Assembly (NCBI RefSeq): GCF_000208745.1
Contig: NC_030851.1
Span: 4,478,269 to 4,542,268 of the forward strand
Direction: 5' to 3'
From: Theobroma cacao
Lineage: Eukaryota > Streptophyta > Magnoliopsida > Malvales > Malvaceae
DNA length: 64,000 nucleotides
Shown here one piece after another: positions 1-22,350 of this stretch; the stretch's first letter is position 1, and each line of letters opens with the position of its first letter. The translations under genes were made by a program, and so were the position numbers. Below the pieces are notes generated by a model. It was not told the DNA's origin, made no database searches, and saw only the letters and a list, made by a program, of their open reading frames with translations.

Positions 1-3000
1 TTTAACATTTTTGTGAAGTCCAAGTATGGCATGAGACTTCTCATGGATTTCATCATCCTCATCATCACAACTCACAAACAAGAAAACGTTTTGAATGTAT
101 ATATTATAAAGTTCTATGTTTTTCTAAATCTTATTCATATGGTATTATTGTAATAAATAAGGTCACATCCCAGTTCACCTAAGTATATATCCAACATCTA
201 TTGATCAGAAAGTAGGTGTAAACAATAATTGTGCTTCAAGTATTCAACCAATAAACACCAACAATAATACTTGAATAGGGGCTTTAATGTTTGTATTTTC
301 AATATTTAGTTTCTTGTAGACAAATTTGAAGGAAATATTTTGGAAAATTTATTAAGTAAATTACTTCTACCACGAAATTATAGTCCATCCAGAAATAAAA
401 TACCACTTAATTCAAACTTTGCTGTATCACTTATTTCTATCATGTAATTATAGTCCCTCCAATAATAAAATACCATTTAATTCAACTCATAAAACTCCGA
501 ACTAAACCAAGAGAACAGAAGGATCAGAACTAGTGTGGCAAATAACCACCCGCACGCTCCAAGCCTTGGTAGATCGTACAAGTGAGCCTGAGTCTAGCTT
601 CACAAGGAAAGACAACCTTCAACCTTAACGATTTGTTTCCAATTGAATTTGAATTAACCCTTTATTTATTTATTTTGAGTGGAGAAAATGGTATTAGTGC
701 ATGTGGCCGGGAAGAAATTTCAAAGGCGTACACATCATCAAAGAGAGTCGATCACGTTTGTCGAAACATGATCCCACGGGTAGGCCCCCAAAAAACAAAC
801 CCGTTTATATGGTTGGGATTCCGCGTCTGCTTTAGCCTCTTCACACGAGCTCATTTCACACCTGTTTCTTGTGACAGCCAGCTATTTGAAGCCTGGAGGA
901 GTACGTCTCTGCTTCTCTATCCATGGTAGGTCCCTTCCTCCTGCCAATAGTTTGGCGGCAACTGGCTAAATGTGACCGTTTCTAGGAGGTGCCGGACGTC
1001 TGGCACTGAATAGATTGATGGACAGGTTAGTGAAAGCAAAAGCGAGTAGATTTTAGTATACATACTCTCGAGAATGGATTAGAGAGTTCCTGAATTTGCT
1101 CGAGTGTTGGAAAAGCGACGCTCTTTAGGTGACGTGGCGACGGTCGCCGAAAGGACGTGTCACGTCATTGTGAAGCGTCGCAGCCTCGCTGCCCCCGTAA
1201 GTAATTCAAAATGTTCGAATGACGAATCAGGGAATTACAAAAGTATCCCCCGTATTAAGTTAATGTCCTTTTCCGTCCCTACATTTCAGCTTCGGTCCTT
1301 GTTAGTTTAATTAAAGGCGGCCGCTGGGCCTTAGTGAAATTATCACCTCAATGTTTTTTTTTTTCTAAGGAAAAAGGATATTAAAATTTATGAAAGCATC
1401 CCTTTAAAAATGTGAAAGATTTAAGTTGTTCTCTGATTATGATCACTGATTAGAAAAAATGCTGGAAATGGGTTCAATTCTAGCATAATTTGCTTCCTAT
1501 CAAATTCTAAAGCTATCAATAACCTTTTCATATTGAAGAGCAAGTAATTCATTGCTAATTCTTGAAATGATATTCTCATAATATCTCAAACTAGTTTAAA
1601 ATTGAAAATAAAATTTATTAGAAGAACCATTCCGATTATTTAAGAGAATAACACATTTTAAGAGGTCAATATATCCCTTGATAAGATTAGCATCCTACAC
1701 ATATTTCAACACTTTAAAAAATTAATATATCTTTTAATAAGATGAACACACGATGAGATGATATTTCAATCAAGTTACATAGTAAATATATTTAAATTAA
1801 AAATATTTATTTGAACTTCAATATTAGATAAGATAACTTGATAAAATTTTATATTTCTAATGATTTATCCAATCTTATATTTGTACTATGTTAATAAAAA
1901 ATTTTATTTTTATCTTTAATATTATTTTCATTCATTTCCTTTTATAACATTCATCATAATTCATTTTTGCTGGTTGGATAGTAATAATGCTATGCTAAAT
2001 TTTGCAAACCCACCCTTCTCATCTCCACTCTCTTCATGAAAATTAATGCAAACTGTTTATTTTGATACATGAAATTAAATTTTAACGATAAATAATTTAA
2101 GAATTAATGTTATTACTTTTGAATGAAAAATATATATTTTTTATTAAATCAAATATTTGTAAAAGTTCAACAAATATATTCAAAAATTAAAATATTATGC
2201 AAAATAAATCTTGTTCAGTACACATACCCCCAACTACCAGGTGCCCCCATTGATATAAATGGTCAATAAAAGTTGTAACCCAAACTTTGAAACCGTTTGC
2301 AGGAGTGCGTAAATTCAATTTTATTTGACATCATGTGTCACGTCATCCATGGATAGTTGAATTACTGTTGGCTTTCATTCGAAACATTATGTCAAGATTA
2401 AATGCTTGAAAAATAAAAACTTAAGACAATTCACATTACATTAAAGAAAAAAACATCTACAAAACTTGAATTAAAAGTATTTGAAACGTATTCACATGCT
2501 CATTGTGTGACATCTTTTATATGAAAATATCTCCAACTAATATTGTATTAACACTCGAAGATTCAAATATCCAAATTTTATTATCAATATATTACAGTAA
2601 CATGCAATGTATTCTTGAAGCTTAAGGTATTTTAACAAAATTTAATAATAATAAGCAATAATAGAGGATTCATGCCCAAATTAGTAGCAAGCACGTGCAA
2701 AAAGGTCAAAAAAAGATTGCTTAAAACTTGGAAAAGGGAAGAACAACTCCATTATTAGATTAGATTTTTTTTATATGACGTGATACTCCATGGATGAAAA
2801 AAAGATCTAAAAGGCATTCAATAATTATCTTCTAATATAAACTTTAATTAAGGTCACTTTTCCATAATTCCATTTAATGTATGCACAAAATATGTAGATA
2901 AAGATGTCTGTGTATATGTAATTATTAATATGTTCCTATCCTTATTACTTCAGCTTTTTCTTTTTTTTTTTAATTTTTCAAATGGTATTGATGACAATGA

Positions 3001-3690
3001 TTAATGTTAGCACAAGTGGTCTACATTAGTCAGCCTTTAGATAGCCATATTTCTTTCTCTCCCCCCACATTGAAAGTGTGGCCTTTATGCTTTCCTTCCC
3101 TCATGGGTTGACAAAGAAAAGTCGAGCTCTTAAAGGTGAAAGGCTAAATTATTTAATTATTTTTCATCATGGCTAAGGCTAAGGGTATTCAATTCCCTAT
3201 TCAATACCCAAGAGAAATTATTATAAAGTATGAAATGAACTGCTCACTCCAAATCCAAATCCCATTATGATCTACGTTTCAAAACTCATAATTATTATTG
3301 AATATTAAACTAAGCAAAACACGAGTATAAATTATAATTAAAGGTTAAATTATTTTAACCTATAGTTTAGGAAAGAAAAAGGAGGGTGAGATTTTCAGTT
3401 GCGGTACTTTTAAATTTATTTCACCTAACCGAACTTTTAATTCATGTTTTTACCAAACGGAACCGAAAGAAGTATTTCCTTTCCCTCCACCCGACAAAGG
3501 GGTGATAGCGTCAATTCGAAAAGGCAGAGGGGCAAAAGCAGGTAAAATGGAATAGAGTGCCGTTGGGGCGATGTCTGACGTGGCAAAGACCCGGATAATC
3601 AGGATAAGTAAATTCCATATTACACAGATACACACAATTCCAACACGCTTTATTTTGACAAACATTTCCCATAAAATAAAGAGAGAAAGA
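1..3690. other. AT-rich intergenic region left of the T-complex 11 gene
   Basis: No convincing coding exon was found on either strand. The sequence is strongly AT-rich with many short A/T runs. The exception is about 700-1320, which is clearly richer in G+C and holds a group of ACGT-core motifs (listed separately). Two short open frames at 582-929 and 1104-1310 show no recognisable protein character. The last part, from about 3680, is probably the 5' UTR of the next gene, with a CCAAAG/CCAAGG-type repeat near 3697-3722 followed by CT and AAG runs. Confidence 0.6.
1128..1170. promoter_or_regulatory. Cluster of ACGT-core elements
   Basis: Within about 40 bases there are TGACGTGGC (1130-1138), ACGTGTC (1154-1160) and TCACGTCA (about 1160-1167). 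ACGT cores are bound by plant bZIP factors, and ACGTGTC matches the ABA-response element type. They lie in a locally GC-richer island inside AT-rich DNA. No gene start was identified beside them, so a regulatory role is inferred only from motif density. Confidence 0.3.
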
Positions 3691-3979
3691 ATACCGAAAG
3701 CCAAAGCCAAGGCCAAAGCCAAACTCTCTCTCTTTAAAGCTTTCGAAGCAAGAACAACTTCAACCAACAAGAAGAAGAAGAAGCAAAAAAAAAAAAAAAA
3801 CTCATCTCTTTTCCAAGTCTTTCTTTTTGTCTCAATTATTTATAAATAATAAGAAATTTGTTTGATCGATTGTTAGTTTGTTGATCAGTTTGGAGTTTGA
3901 GGATCATCGTGATTGTGGTATTGTACAGATACGTTTCTTTTTTTGTTTTTCTTGTGTAAATTTGGTGTATGTATAATTG

Positions 3980-6900
3980 ATGATGATGGAGACGCCGGAA
4001 AGTGGGAGAGCGGTGGCGTTGGAATTTCCGGCGAGTGAGACGCCGTCATTTTCCCGTGTGCCGAGGAGGATTCGGAAGAGGCTTCTTGCCGAGTGCAAGA
4101 CTCCTTGTACTGTTGAAGAAATCGAAGCCAAGCTTCGACACGCCGATCTTCGTAGACAGGTAAACTCAGATTTTTCTTTTCTTTTTTGTTTTTTTTTTTT
4201 TAAATCAAGGTTTCTACACTATTTTTTTTTAATTTTTCTTATTTTGGTTGGTTGGTGAGAAAATTAAGAGAAACAAAAGTAACGGAAAGATATTTTTAAT
4301 TTTTGAAATAATTATTTTATGAGTTACTTAGGCGATTAAGATACTGTTATAACTGAAATAACTAATTGGTTCAGTCGAGTTGAGTCCTGAGTTTTGTTTG
4401 GAAAAAAAAATAACAGAGTTCAAGAAGGATCTAGAAATTTTCTTAACTTTTTAATGTTAAATTTCAAAATCTGAAGAGAGATACTCCACGACTCCACCTA
4501 ACCAAGGTTGTTAGGTTAAATATAATAAACCGAAATTTATTTTTTGCTACATTTTTCTCTGTTTTTATTCTTTTTTTTTTAGTTTTATGAAGTTATGATT
4601 CTATTTGTAATGTCATGCGTCATATTTGAATGAAATGAAAAATTTTTTGAAATGAAAAAAAAGTCTTCCTTCACTTGGTATTCATCAAATCTTTGTTTTG
4701 AAAGATGTTTCTAGGTGTTAGGTAAAGTGGGGTTTGGGTGTTCCTGAATTAATTTTGCACTTTTAGGTGGTTCATTTCACATGCAAACCTCTCTTTTTCT
4801 CTTCTAATGTTCGCTTTTGAATCATGTTGTTTCTTTGAATATCTGTTTACTTGCCAGCCGAACGCAGTTGAGGTTCCATTATTCCACATTTCTTTAACTT
4901 GTCTAATTTACAGCAAATTCTACTAATTTTCATTTCAGACGTACTGATTTTTGGTGACTATTGCCTTTTTTTTCTGGAATTATGTTTATTTTTACACTTG
5001 TAACCTAAATTTAACTAGAACTTGAATTTTTTTTTTTTGGTTTATACTTACTTCCCTTCTTTTTTTTTCATGGTTGTTGTTTGAGTATAGCAATTTTATG
5101 AAAGTGTGTCAAGCAAGGCAAGATCAAAGCCAAGAAGCCCCTCCAGATCCTCATCACATGAGGAAGACCTTGGTCAGCGCTTGGAAGCAAGGCTCCAAGC
5201 TGCTGAGCAGAAAAGGTAAAGTGAACATTTTCAAAGTACATCATTTCAAGGGACATAGCAGATATTTTTGTAAGTTGAAAGCTTACAGGCTGGTGAACCA
5301 ACAGGTTGAGCATTTTGGCAAAGGCTCAGATGCGCCTTGCCAAGTTAGATGAGTTGCGGCAAGCAGCAAAAACTGGGGTAGAAATGCGTTTCAAGAAGGA
5401 ACGAGAGAAGCTTGGAACGAAAGTGGAATCACGGTTTCAGCAGGCGGAGGCTAATAGAATGCTTATCCTTAAGGCTTACAGCCAGCGTAGGGCGACAATA
5501 AAGGAGAGATTATCCCAATCATTGTCACGAAGGATGGCTAGAGAAAGTAAATATAAAGAGCGTGTGCGTGCTGCCATTCATCAAAAGCGTGCAGCTGCTG
5601 AGAAGAAGCGACTGGGGCTGCTGGAAGCAGAGAAGAAGAAAGCCCGTGCTAGGTTTTTGCAAGTTCGAAGAGTGGCTAAGTCTGTCTGTCACCAGCGTGA
5701 GGTTGAGAGAAGCAGAATGAGGGACCAGTTGGAAGACAGACTACAAAGGGTATGTATGTTTTATAAATTTCTGTTGTATGTTCTGCTTCATCTTCAAGTG
5801 CAAATATGGTATTTTTCTTCATATTTTATTAACTATGTTTTCTTATTAATTTATTGATGAATAGGCAAAGAGACAAAGAGCAGAGTACTTGAGGCAGAGA
5901 GGAAGGCCACATAAATCTGTTCAAGTGAATTGGAATAGGATGCACAGGCAAGCTGATCTTCTTTCTAGAAAATTAGCAAGGTATTAAGACGAGCATTTCT
6001 AATTGATCATTTCATGACTCTGTTTGTTTGATGGACTGCATGCTCTAATTGGTACTGTTTATCATCTATTGTTGTCATCTTGAGAGGGCCTTTGAAAAGA
6101 TTTCCTGTGCAGTGGTAGAGAAAATTTATTATTTCATAATGTTTACATATCCTTGTTGCAACTTATTTTAAGTATAGTTTTTGGGTGAGAATACCTAAAG
6201 GGCTAAAACTACATATGTTCTAGTATCTAATTCTTTTGCATTCTACAGGTGCTGGAGGCGGTTCCTTAGGCAGAGAAAAACTACTTTAGACTTGGCAAAA
6301 GCCTTTGATGCCTTGAAAATCAATGAGAATTCCATAAAGTCAATGCCATTTGAACAACTTGCTCTTCTGATTGAATCAATTACTACCCTTCAAACTGTGA
6401 AGGCTTTGCTTGATCGCATTGAGAGCCGTGTTAAGGCCTCTAGGGTAGTAAGTGCTACTGATCATCTATCCAGTTTGGATAACATTGATCACCTTCTCAA
6501 AAGAGTTGCTACTCCAACAAAGAAGAGTACTACTCCCAGGACCTCTATGAGGGGCAGAGAGGCTAAGAAAGTTGTTTCAGTTAGGGAGGCTGCCAAAAGT
6601 CTTGCTAAATTATCAAGGTATCCAGTCAGAGTAGCACTTTGTGCATACATGATATTGGGTCATCCTGAGGCAGTTTTTAGTGGTCAGGGAGAGCGAGAGA
6701 TTGCTTTGGCCAAATCTGCAGAAGCATTTGTTCGAGAGTTTGAGTTGTTGATAAAGATTATTTTAGAGGGTCCCATACAGAGTTCTGACGAAGAATCTGA
6801 CTCTGCATTGCCTAAACGTTTGACCTTTAGGTCACAGCTTACATCATTTGACAAAGCTTGGTGCTCCTACTTGAATTGTTTTGTGGTGTGGAAGGTGAAG

Positions 6901-9900
6901 GATGCTCAGTCTTTGGAGGAGGACTTGGTAAGAGCAGCGTGCCAGCTTGAGCTCTCTATGATTCAAAAGTGCAAGTTGACTCCGGAAGGAGATAATACTG
7001 CTCTTACTCATGATATGAAGGCTATTCAAAGACAGGTCTTAATCTTGGTCTTTTTCTTGATAGAACTATTACTGAAATTCACTGCCAGTATAGAAATATA
7101 GTCGACTAATTTGACTACAATGTATAAAATCGAACACAGCTTAACGATACAGAAGTTAACTGAATTTTTTAAATATAGACTAATTGTGCTTGGTTCAAAG
7201 TTTTAAATATATTCAAAGTAACTACCTTGGTCTTCATCATGCTCAGAGGATTCTCATGGAAATTTTTTATACTGCAGGTTACGGAAGATCAAAAACTTTT
7301 AAGGGAGAAAGTGCTACATTTGAGTGGAGATGCTGGTATTGAGCGAATGGAATGTGCCCTATCTCAAACACGGGCTAAATTTTTCCAAGCAAGGGAAAGT
7401 GGGAGCCCTATGGGGTCACCAATTACACCCTTCCTGTCTCCAAACACACATGGTTCCCCTAGTTCTTCTGCTAGAACCGATAATAGAAGTGATCTGACTC
7501 AGATGCCAAACCGTGTTGTCCGCTCTCTGTTTAAGGAAGATGGCACATCCCCATCCAAAAATTCTGGTTCCTCTGTGCCTAGCAGCAGCCATTCAGATGC
7601 TCAGTTGGGTACTTATATTGAAAAGCAGCGGGTCACTGAAAATGAATTGATAGTTCATGAATTTTTTCATGAGCAGCTTGGGTTTGTTGATAGCTTCAGT
7701 GTCACTGACGAAGATCAAATCAGCATAAAGGTTTGTGCATTTTTCATTATTCTGGTTATCTGTGGTAGAAGAACCACATACTCATAATCATCTTTAGAAT
7801 TTTCGGCACTTTTGCTGGCTTCCTTGATTGGTATGATGGGTTTGATTGCATTTTATGAAATATGCAAGGATACAAAATTGTCTTAGAAATTGATGAATTT
7901 CTTGGCAGCCATGCTGAATAAAACTATATGGCAATGTCTTTATGTTTCTCAGGCGAAGATAAGGGAAACAATGGAGAAGGCTTTCTGGGATGGGATCACG
8001 GAATCTATGAGACAGGATGAGCCCAATTATGACCGAGTTATTGAGCTTGTGAGGGAAGTTAGGGATGAAATTTGTGAGATGGCTCCTCAGAGTTGGAGAG
8101 AAGAAATAACTGATGCTATTGATCTAGAAATCCTCTCCCAGGTACTAGCACGCCTTTACCATTGCCATATTATTATTTTCATCTATTAAATCCTAATCTT
8201 TTTATTTTTCTCCCATTCAAAGGTGCTGAAGTCAGGAAACCTGGACATTGATTATCTTGGAAGGATTCTGGAGTTTGCATTGATCACTTTGCAGAAGCTC
8301 TCCTCGCCAGCCAATGATGATGAAATGAAGGCTGCTAACCAGAGTTTATTGAAAGAGTTAGCTGAGATTTGCGAAGCCAGAGAGAAGCCAAATAATTCTC
8401 CTGCCCTTGCAATGATCAAGGGTCTGCGCTTTGTCTTGGAGCAGATTCAGGTGTTTTTTCATGTCCATTTTTTTCCTCTTGATAGAGTGGATTCTTCATG
8501 CATCACCTTTTCTACAGGCATTGAGTTGAGAAAGAGGAAGTTTTTTCAGTTTTTAATAGATTAATATTCATTTTTTTGGCAGAATCTAAAGCGAGAGATA
8601 AGCAAAGCTCATATAAGGATGATGGAGCCATTGTTAAAGGGACCTGCTGGTTTGGATTACCTTAGGAAAGCTTTTGCAAACCGTTATGGATCTTCTTCTG
8701 ATGCTTACACTTCTCTACCGTTGACCATGCGGTGGCTTTCATCTGTGAGGAATTGCAAAGATCAAGAGTGGGGAGAACACCAAAATTCTCTGTCAACTTT
8801 GAAGGCACAGGATAGTTCATCGCAGGGGCTTCTTACTTCCATCACCCTGAAAACTGGTGGAAGCTATAATTCAGAAAATGCAAGCCAAAAGACTTTTATC
8901 AACCCGAATGCTTCTGCTAGGAGTGTTACAGGTTTGGATGTCAAACTTTTTTTAATTATTTGAAGGGAAGCTATATTTCCAAAGATTTAGACCTCTGGAA
9001 ATATTAACTCCCGGAAATCAAAGCTAATATAGTTAGAGATATGCAATCATTTTTCACATACTCATGGTTCTTATGTTCTTTGGTCAGGTCAACAACCAGA
9101 ATGCAAGGGAGAGATAGTTGATATACTGCTGAGGCTTGGTTTGCTAAAGTTAGTTAGTGGAGTTTCTGGTCTAACACCAGATGCTTTGCCCGAAACCTTC
9201 ATGCTTAACCTCTCGAGACTGAGGGGTGTTCAGGCTGAGATTCAGAAGATCATTGTAATATCCACAAGGTATGTATTAGATCTCTCTCTTGCTTATATGC
9301 CCCCCTTCCCCTTTTCTTTCCTTCTTTCTCTGAGTGTACATTATACTGTTTTTATTCGGTTCCTGTTGTCATGTCATGTTTTCGAAATATTTGAAAACTA
9401 AGTCTCAATTTTGAGGACTTGCAAAATTATTTGGTCAGACCTGTCTGGTTTAGTTCTTGAGTGCACAAAGGATCTAATATCTGATTATTCACTCGCAGCA
9501 TTCTTATTTGTCGGCAAATCCTCTTGAGCGAGGAAGTAGTATCTAGCCCTACAGACATGGAAAGCATAATATCGAAGTGCACTGAGCAACTCTTGGTGCT
9601 CTTAGACCGTGTCGAAGATGTAGGAATTGAAGGCATTGTTGAAATAATTAGTGGGTTCTCTAGAGATGGTGACCAAGTAGCAGACACCGAGAAGCTTCAA
9701 ATGAGGAAAGTCATGATGGGCAGGATGCTAGCAAAGGGCTTGCAAGCTGGGGATGCGGTGTTTGAAAGGGTGTCCCGTGCTGTTTATTTAGCTTTCAGAG
9801 GGATTGTGCTAGGTGGGAGCAGTTCCCACGGAAGAAAGTTGGCGGAAATTGCCCTGCGGCAAGTCGGAGCTGGTTCCCTGACTGAAAGGGTGGTGAAAGC

Positions 9901-9982
9901 AGCCGAGGTGGTGGTGGTTGCAGCCACAGTTTCAATGGGCGTCCATGGGCCATGGTATACAAACTTAATCGGTAACATGTGA
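3980..9982 (+). CDS. T-complex protein 11 (TCP11) family protein
   Basis: Eleven coding exons: 3980-4159, 5091-5215, 5305-5749, 5865-5980, 6249-7035, 7278-7730, 7953-8141, 8223-8450, 8583-8931, 9088-9268 and 9499-9982. They join into one 1178-residue frame with GT-AG introns. The start is the first of three consecutive ATGs (MMMETPESG). Residues about 80-290 are very rich in Arg, Lys, Glu and Gln and look like a long basic coiled coil. The C-terminal half, from about residue 680, matches the plant T-complex 11 domain (for example the stretch with [18 protein letters not shown]). Plant members (At1g22930 type) are large and poorly characterised. The mammalian founder acts in sperm signalling, which says little about the plant role. 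The 3' end faces the 3' end of the RecQ gene. Family assignment is firm; function is unknown. Confidence 0.88.
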
Positions 9983-10835
9983 TGTGGATTTATGAAAAGA
10001 ATACGAAGAAAATAACACACACCTGTAAGTAATGTGTAGAAGCCTGCATTTAACTCCTCTAGTGGACAAGAGTCTCTCCTTGCAGATGGAAAACTTATCC
10101 TGTGTTCTAATAGAACATATTGTAAATAGCGTTTAGATTTAGGTTAATGGAGAAGGTTTATTTTCTGTAAATGAAATGGCTTCTCTTTCTTTTCAATGGG
10201 GAAGCCAAACGCCAGGATGAATAATATTGGATGTGCTTTTTTATTGTTTTATCTTTTGTGGATAAAACATTATTAATAAAAAAAAAGTGACCAGCGAGTT
10301 AAGCGGCTAAACCACAGTTAATAGTGGCTGATTAGTAGAAACAAAAATATTAATTTTAAGCTGGATAGTATATAAACTAAAATTGGGCTTAGATAAGTTC
10401 GTTCGAATTCGGTTTGACCGGGTCCAAAATATTTTATATAATATTATTTATTTTTTTTTTATAACATTATTAAGGAGTATTTCTATACTCCTTACCGCAA
10501 ATAATAATAATAATAATAAAGGAAATAGCTAATGGATATTTCCCATTGATATCGGCCTTCACTATTAAGCTCACGTATGGATTACCCCCATTAATTCGTC
10601 CATTACTGCTCAGGTACGAAGGCCATCCATCAATGTGTTCCCATGGTAGACCCGTGCTACTGCAATCTTATTGACTAAAAAACATGCCGCAACAGCCTAG
10701 AAGCAGAGAGAATGGCTCCCAAAAATTCTTTTTTTTTTTTTTTTTCTGATTTTAAAGCAGAAATGTAATGGGAAATTACCGTATATAAATTCCTTTACCA
10801 TGATTAAAACACTACAATGTTGATTGTTACCCATT
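9983..10835. other. Convergent 3' region between T-complex 11 and RecQ4A
   Basis: This holds the two 3' UTRs. The first 200-250 bases are probably the 3' UTR of the T-complex 11 gene. A perfect run of TAA/ATA triplets sits at about 10501-10519 and a 16-17 base T tract near 10730-10745. No coding signal was seen. Confidence 0.55.
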
Positions 10836-20332
<9,497 letters not shown>

Positions 20333-21190
20333 CTTTGTAACCTTCACCTGAATTGCTTTGACTGCATATAAACAACTATAAACAATTAGCCAACCAAGAA
20401 CTGCAAAAATAATGGATGACCCAATGCATAGAAAAAAGAAAGTCATACTCTTACCTCGTATATTTTTCCTTGGCCATTGACTAACATAAATCCTGAATTG
20501 CTGATAAAAGTTCCATTGCTCTAAAACTTCACCATGCAACAACCTGGAATAAACTGTTCGAGCCAACTTGAGAACAAAAAGGGACATAAGTTAGAATTTG
20601 AAAATAAAATGCCATATATATCTAAGCCTAAGAGTAATACAACTTGTAGGGCTCTCTCATGTTCCTATTTTCAAAACCTAAACATTTTTCAAAAAAAAAA
20701 AGGTTTGATTTAACTAGCATTCCCTCCCCTCTCCCCCGCCCTAAACAGCAAAGCTTTCGCGCATTTGTATTAGAAACAAATATGCAATAATTCTAGGAAA
20801 AACAGAACGCTATGTTTCAAAAATATATATAATTAAACCAAAATATCCAAAAATTGTAAGCGGTGCCAAATTTGATATTTCTTCAAAAAATAAATAATAC
20901 AAATTAAAAAAAAAAAACCAAACAATAACGATGAGTAAAAAAGTTTCGCCTCATTTCAACCACCAGGTAAAATCCAAACAACGCCCCTCTTAAAAGCTAT
21001 ACCGCCTAAAATGACATGAAAATATACTTAGTTACTTACAGATAATACGTGTGCAACTGAGACTGAAGAAAGGAATGAAGCCCTAGATTTGAATCGATTG
21101 AGATAGAATTGAACCGAAGAATGAACTGACCTTTTTTGTCTGATCTGATATCAGATTCCTTAGGGTTTAATCGGAGAGAGAAACCTGGAC
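20333..21190 (-). other. RecQ4A 5' untranslated region with two predicted introns
   Basis: Reading the minus strand, a leader exon of about 21180-21040 ends at a GTAAGT donor. A second non-coding exon, 20566-20455, follows a strong pyrimidine-rich acceptor (TTTTTGTTCTCAAG) and ends at GTAAGAG. The coding exon then begins at 20361 after TATATGCAG. The frame stays open from the second leader exon through the start at 20332, but no ATG in that frame lies inside the predicted exon. The boundaries are inferred from splice motifs only. Confidence 0.5.
20521..20535 (-). other. Short upstream ORF in the RecQ4A leader
   Basis: A five-codon ORF (ATG to TAG, four residues MVKF) lies in the predicted second leader exon, upstream of the main start and in another frame. 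If transcribed as predicted it is the first ATG the ribosome meets and could lower translation of the helicase. Confidence 0.4.
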
Positions 21191-21285
21191 AGCAAAAAAT
21201 ATGTTTGCAAGAAAAGTAGGAGAAAGCGCTTTTAAAATGCAGCTCGGTCTGTAATGGCGGGATAATTCGGCCCCGTTCGCCAAAA
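21160..21285 (-). promoter_or_regulatory. RecQ4A promoter-proximal telobox and E2F-like sites
   Basis: A telobox (TTAGGGTTTAA on the + strand, 21160-21170) lies in or at the edge of the leader. Just upstream of the gene are GGCGGGA (21256-21262) and CGCCAAAA (21278-21285, which reads TTTTGGCG on the gene strand). Both resemble E2F sites. Telobox plus E2F is a common arrangement in plant S-phase and DNA-repair genes. The role is inferred from motifs alone. Confidence 0.4.
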
Positions 21286-21764
21286 TGAAATTAGTACCCG
21301 TGTTTTTATAACCGGACCCGTTTTGACCCGGGAAAAATTAACCAAAAGACCGTTGAATATCTTGAAAGTTAATAGTATAAAGTTTCGAACTATATATTGA
21401 GTACATATTATTTTTTAAATAATTTGGAAAACAGGAAAAAGGAAAATGCGAAGCCACTAACGTTACGCGTTTAAAATGCACGAGAAAATTAGTTTAAAAA
21501 TAAGAAAATATGAATATTTGGAAAAGCTTAAATACAATGAACAAAACTATGTGGGTTACTTTCATTTGGGAACCCCATTTTGTTATTATTAAAATATTCG
21601 AAATATAATTATAATTTTATTAATGAAATAATTGTTACACCAAATTACCTATTGATTTATTAAATTGACGTCATTTATCAAATTTGTATACACTCATAAA
21701 GAATTAAGAATTATCATGAATAGTTCCATAAGAAAAAAGAAAATAAATAAATTGACGGAATAAA

Positions 21765-22105
21765 GTTTTAAATTTTTTTAATTATTTAAAAATTTTAAAT
21801 AAATTATTATTTTTTTATTATATTTAATTAATTTTTTATATTTTTATTTTATATTAAATAAATTTTTATAATTAATATTTAACTAAATATAATTAATCAA
21901 TCATATTTATCATTTTATATTCATATGACACTGATACATTATTGATTATAAAAAATAAAATTGTCACATGATCACATATATATGTCACATTTATTATGTC
22001 ATATCAATTATATATAATATAAATAATAATTAATTAATAGTTAATTATAATAAAAACTTTATTTAAAATTTTTTAATTAAATTAATTTTTTTTAAATATT
22101 ATGCT
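21765..22105. mobile_element. AT-rich fold-back (MITE-like) element between RecQ4A and TH1
   Basis: The left part contains AAAAATTTTAAATAAA-type sequence near 21790. The right part contains its reverse complement (TTTATTTAAAATTTTTTAA near 22060). The two arms flank a centre with repeated TGTCACAT and TGTCATAT strings (about 21925-22005). It is almost pure A/T outside the centre and has no ORF. Ends and target duplication could not be fixed by eye, and part of the match may reflect base composition. Confidence 0.4.
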
Positions 22106-22350
22106 TAAATTAAATTTATGGTGACTTGTTCGTGCTATTATTACTGTACTCTTTTTCAACAGTTTTTGTTGTGTTTGGACGTTCCCAAAAATATATTGGG
22201 CTTCACAGAAGGAAATGAAGAAGCAATGTTAACAGTTGAGTTTGGGCCTAACTTTAGGGCTAAAGATATTGTATCGGTCCATTAAATAGGAAATAAAGCG
22301 TGAAGAAATATTTGACATTTCAATCAACGAAATCACTTTCCGTTCTTTAA

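Noticed and set aside
582..1310. Two ORFs of 115 and 68 codons near the left edge
   Set aside because: No recognisable domain, no splice support and no consistent coding bias. The longer one starts at a non-ATG codon.
1771..1920. Possible inverted repeat around ACATAGTA strings
   Set aside because: Only a few matching blocks in very AT-rich sequence; not distinguishable from chance by eye.
3450..3770. Overlapping ORFs on both strands just before the T-complex 11 gene
   Set aside because: They overlap each other and are built from the leader's CT, AAG and CCAAAG repeats; no protein-like conservation was recognised.
20585..20587. Upstream ATG as the true start of RecQ4A
   Set aside because: It lies just before a strong pyrimidine-rich acceptor site and so probably in a leader intron, and the added residues do not resemble other RecQ4 N-termini.
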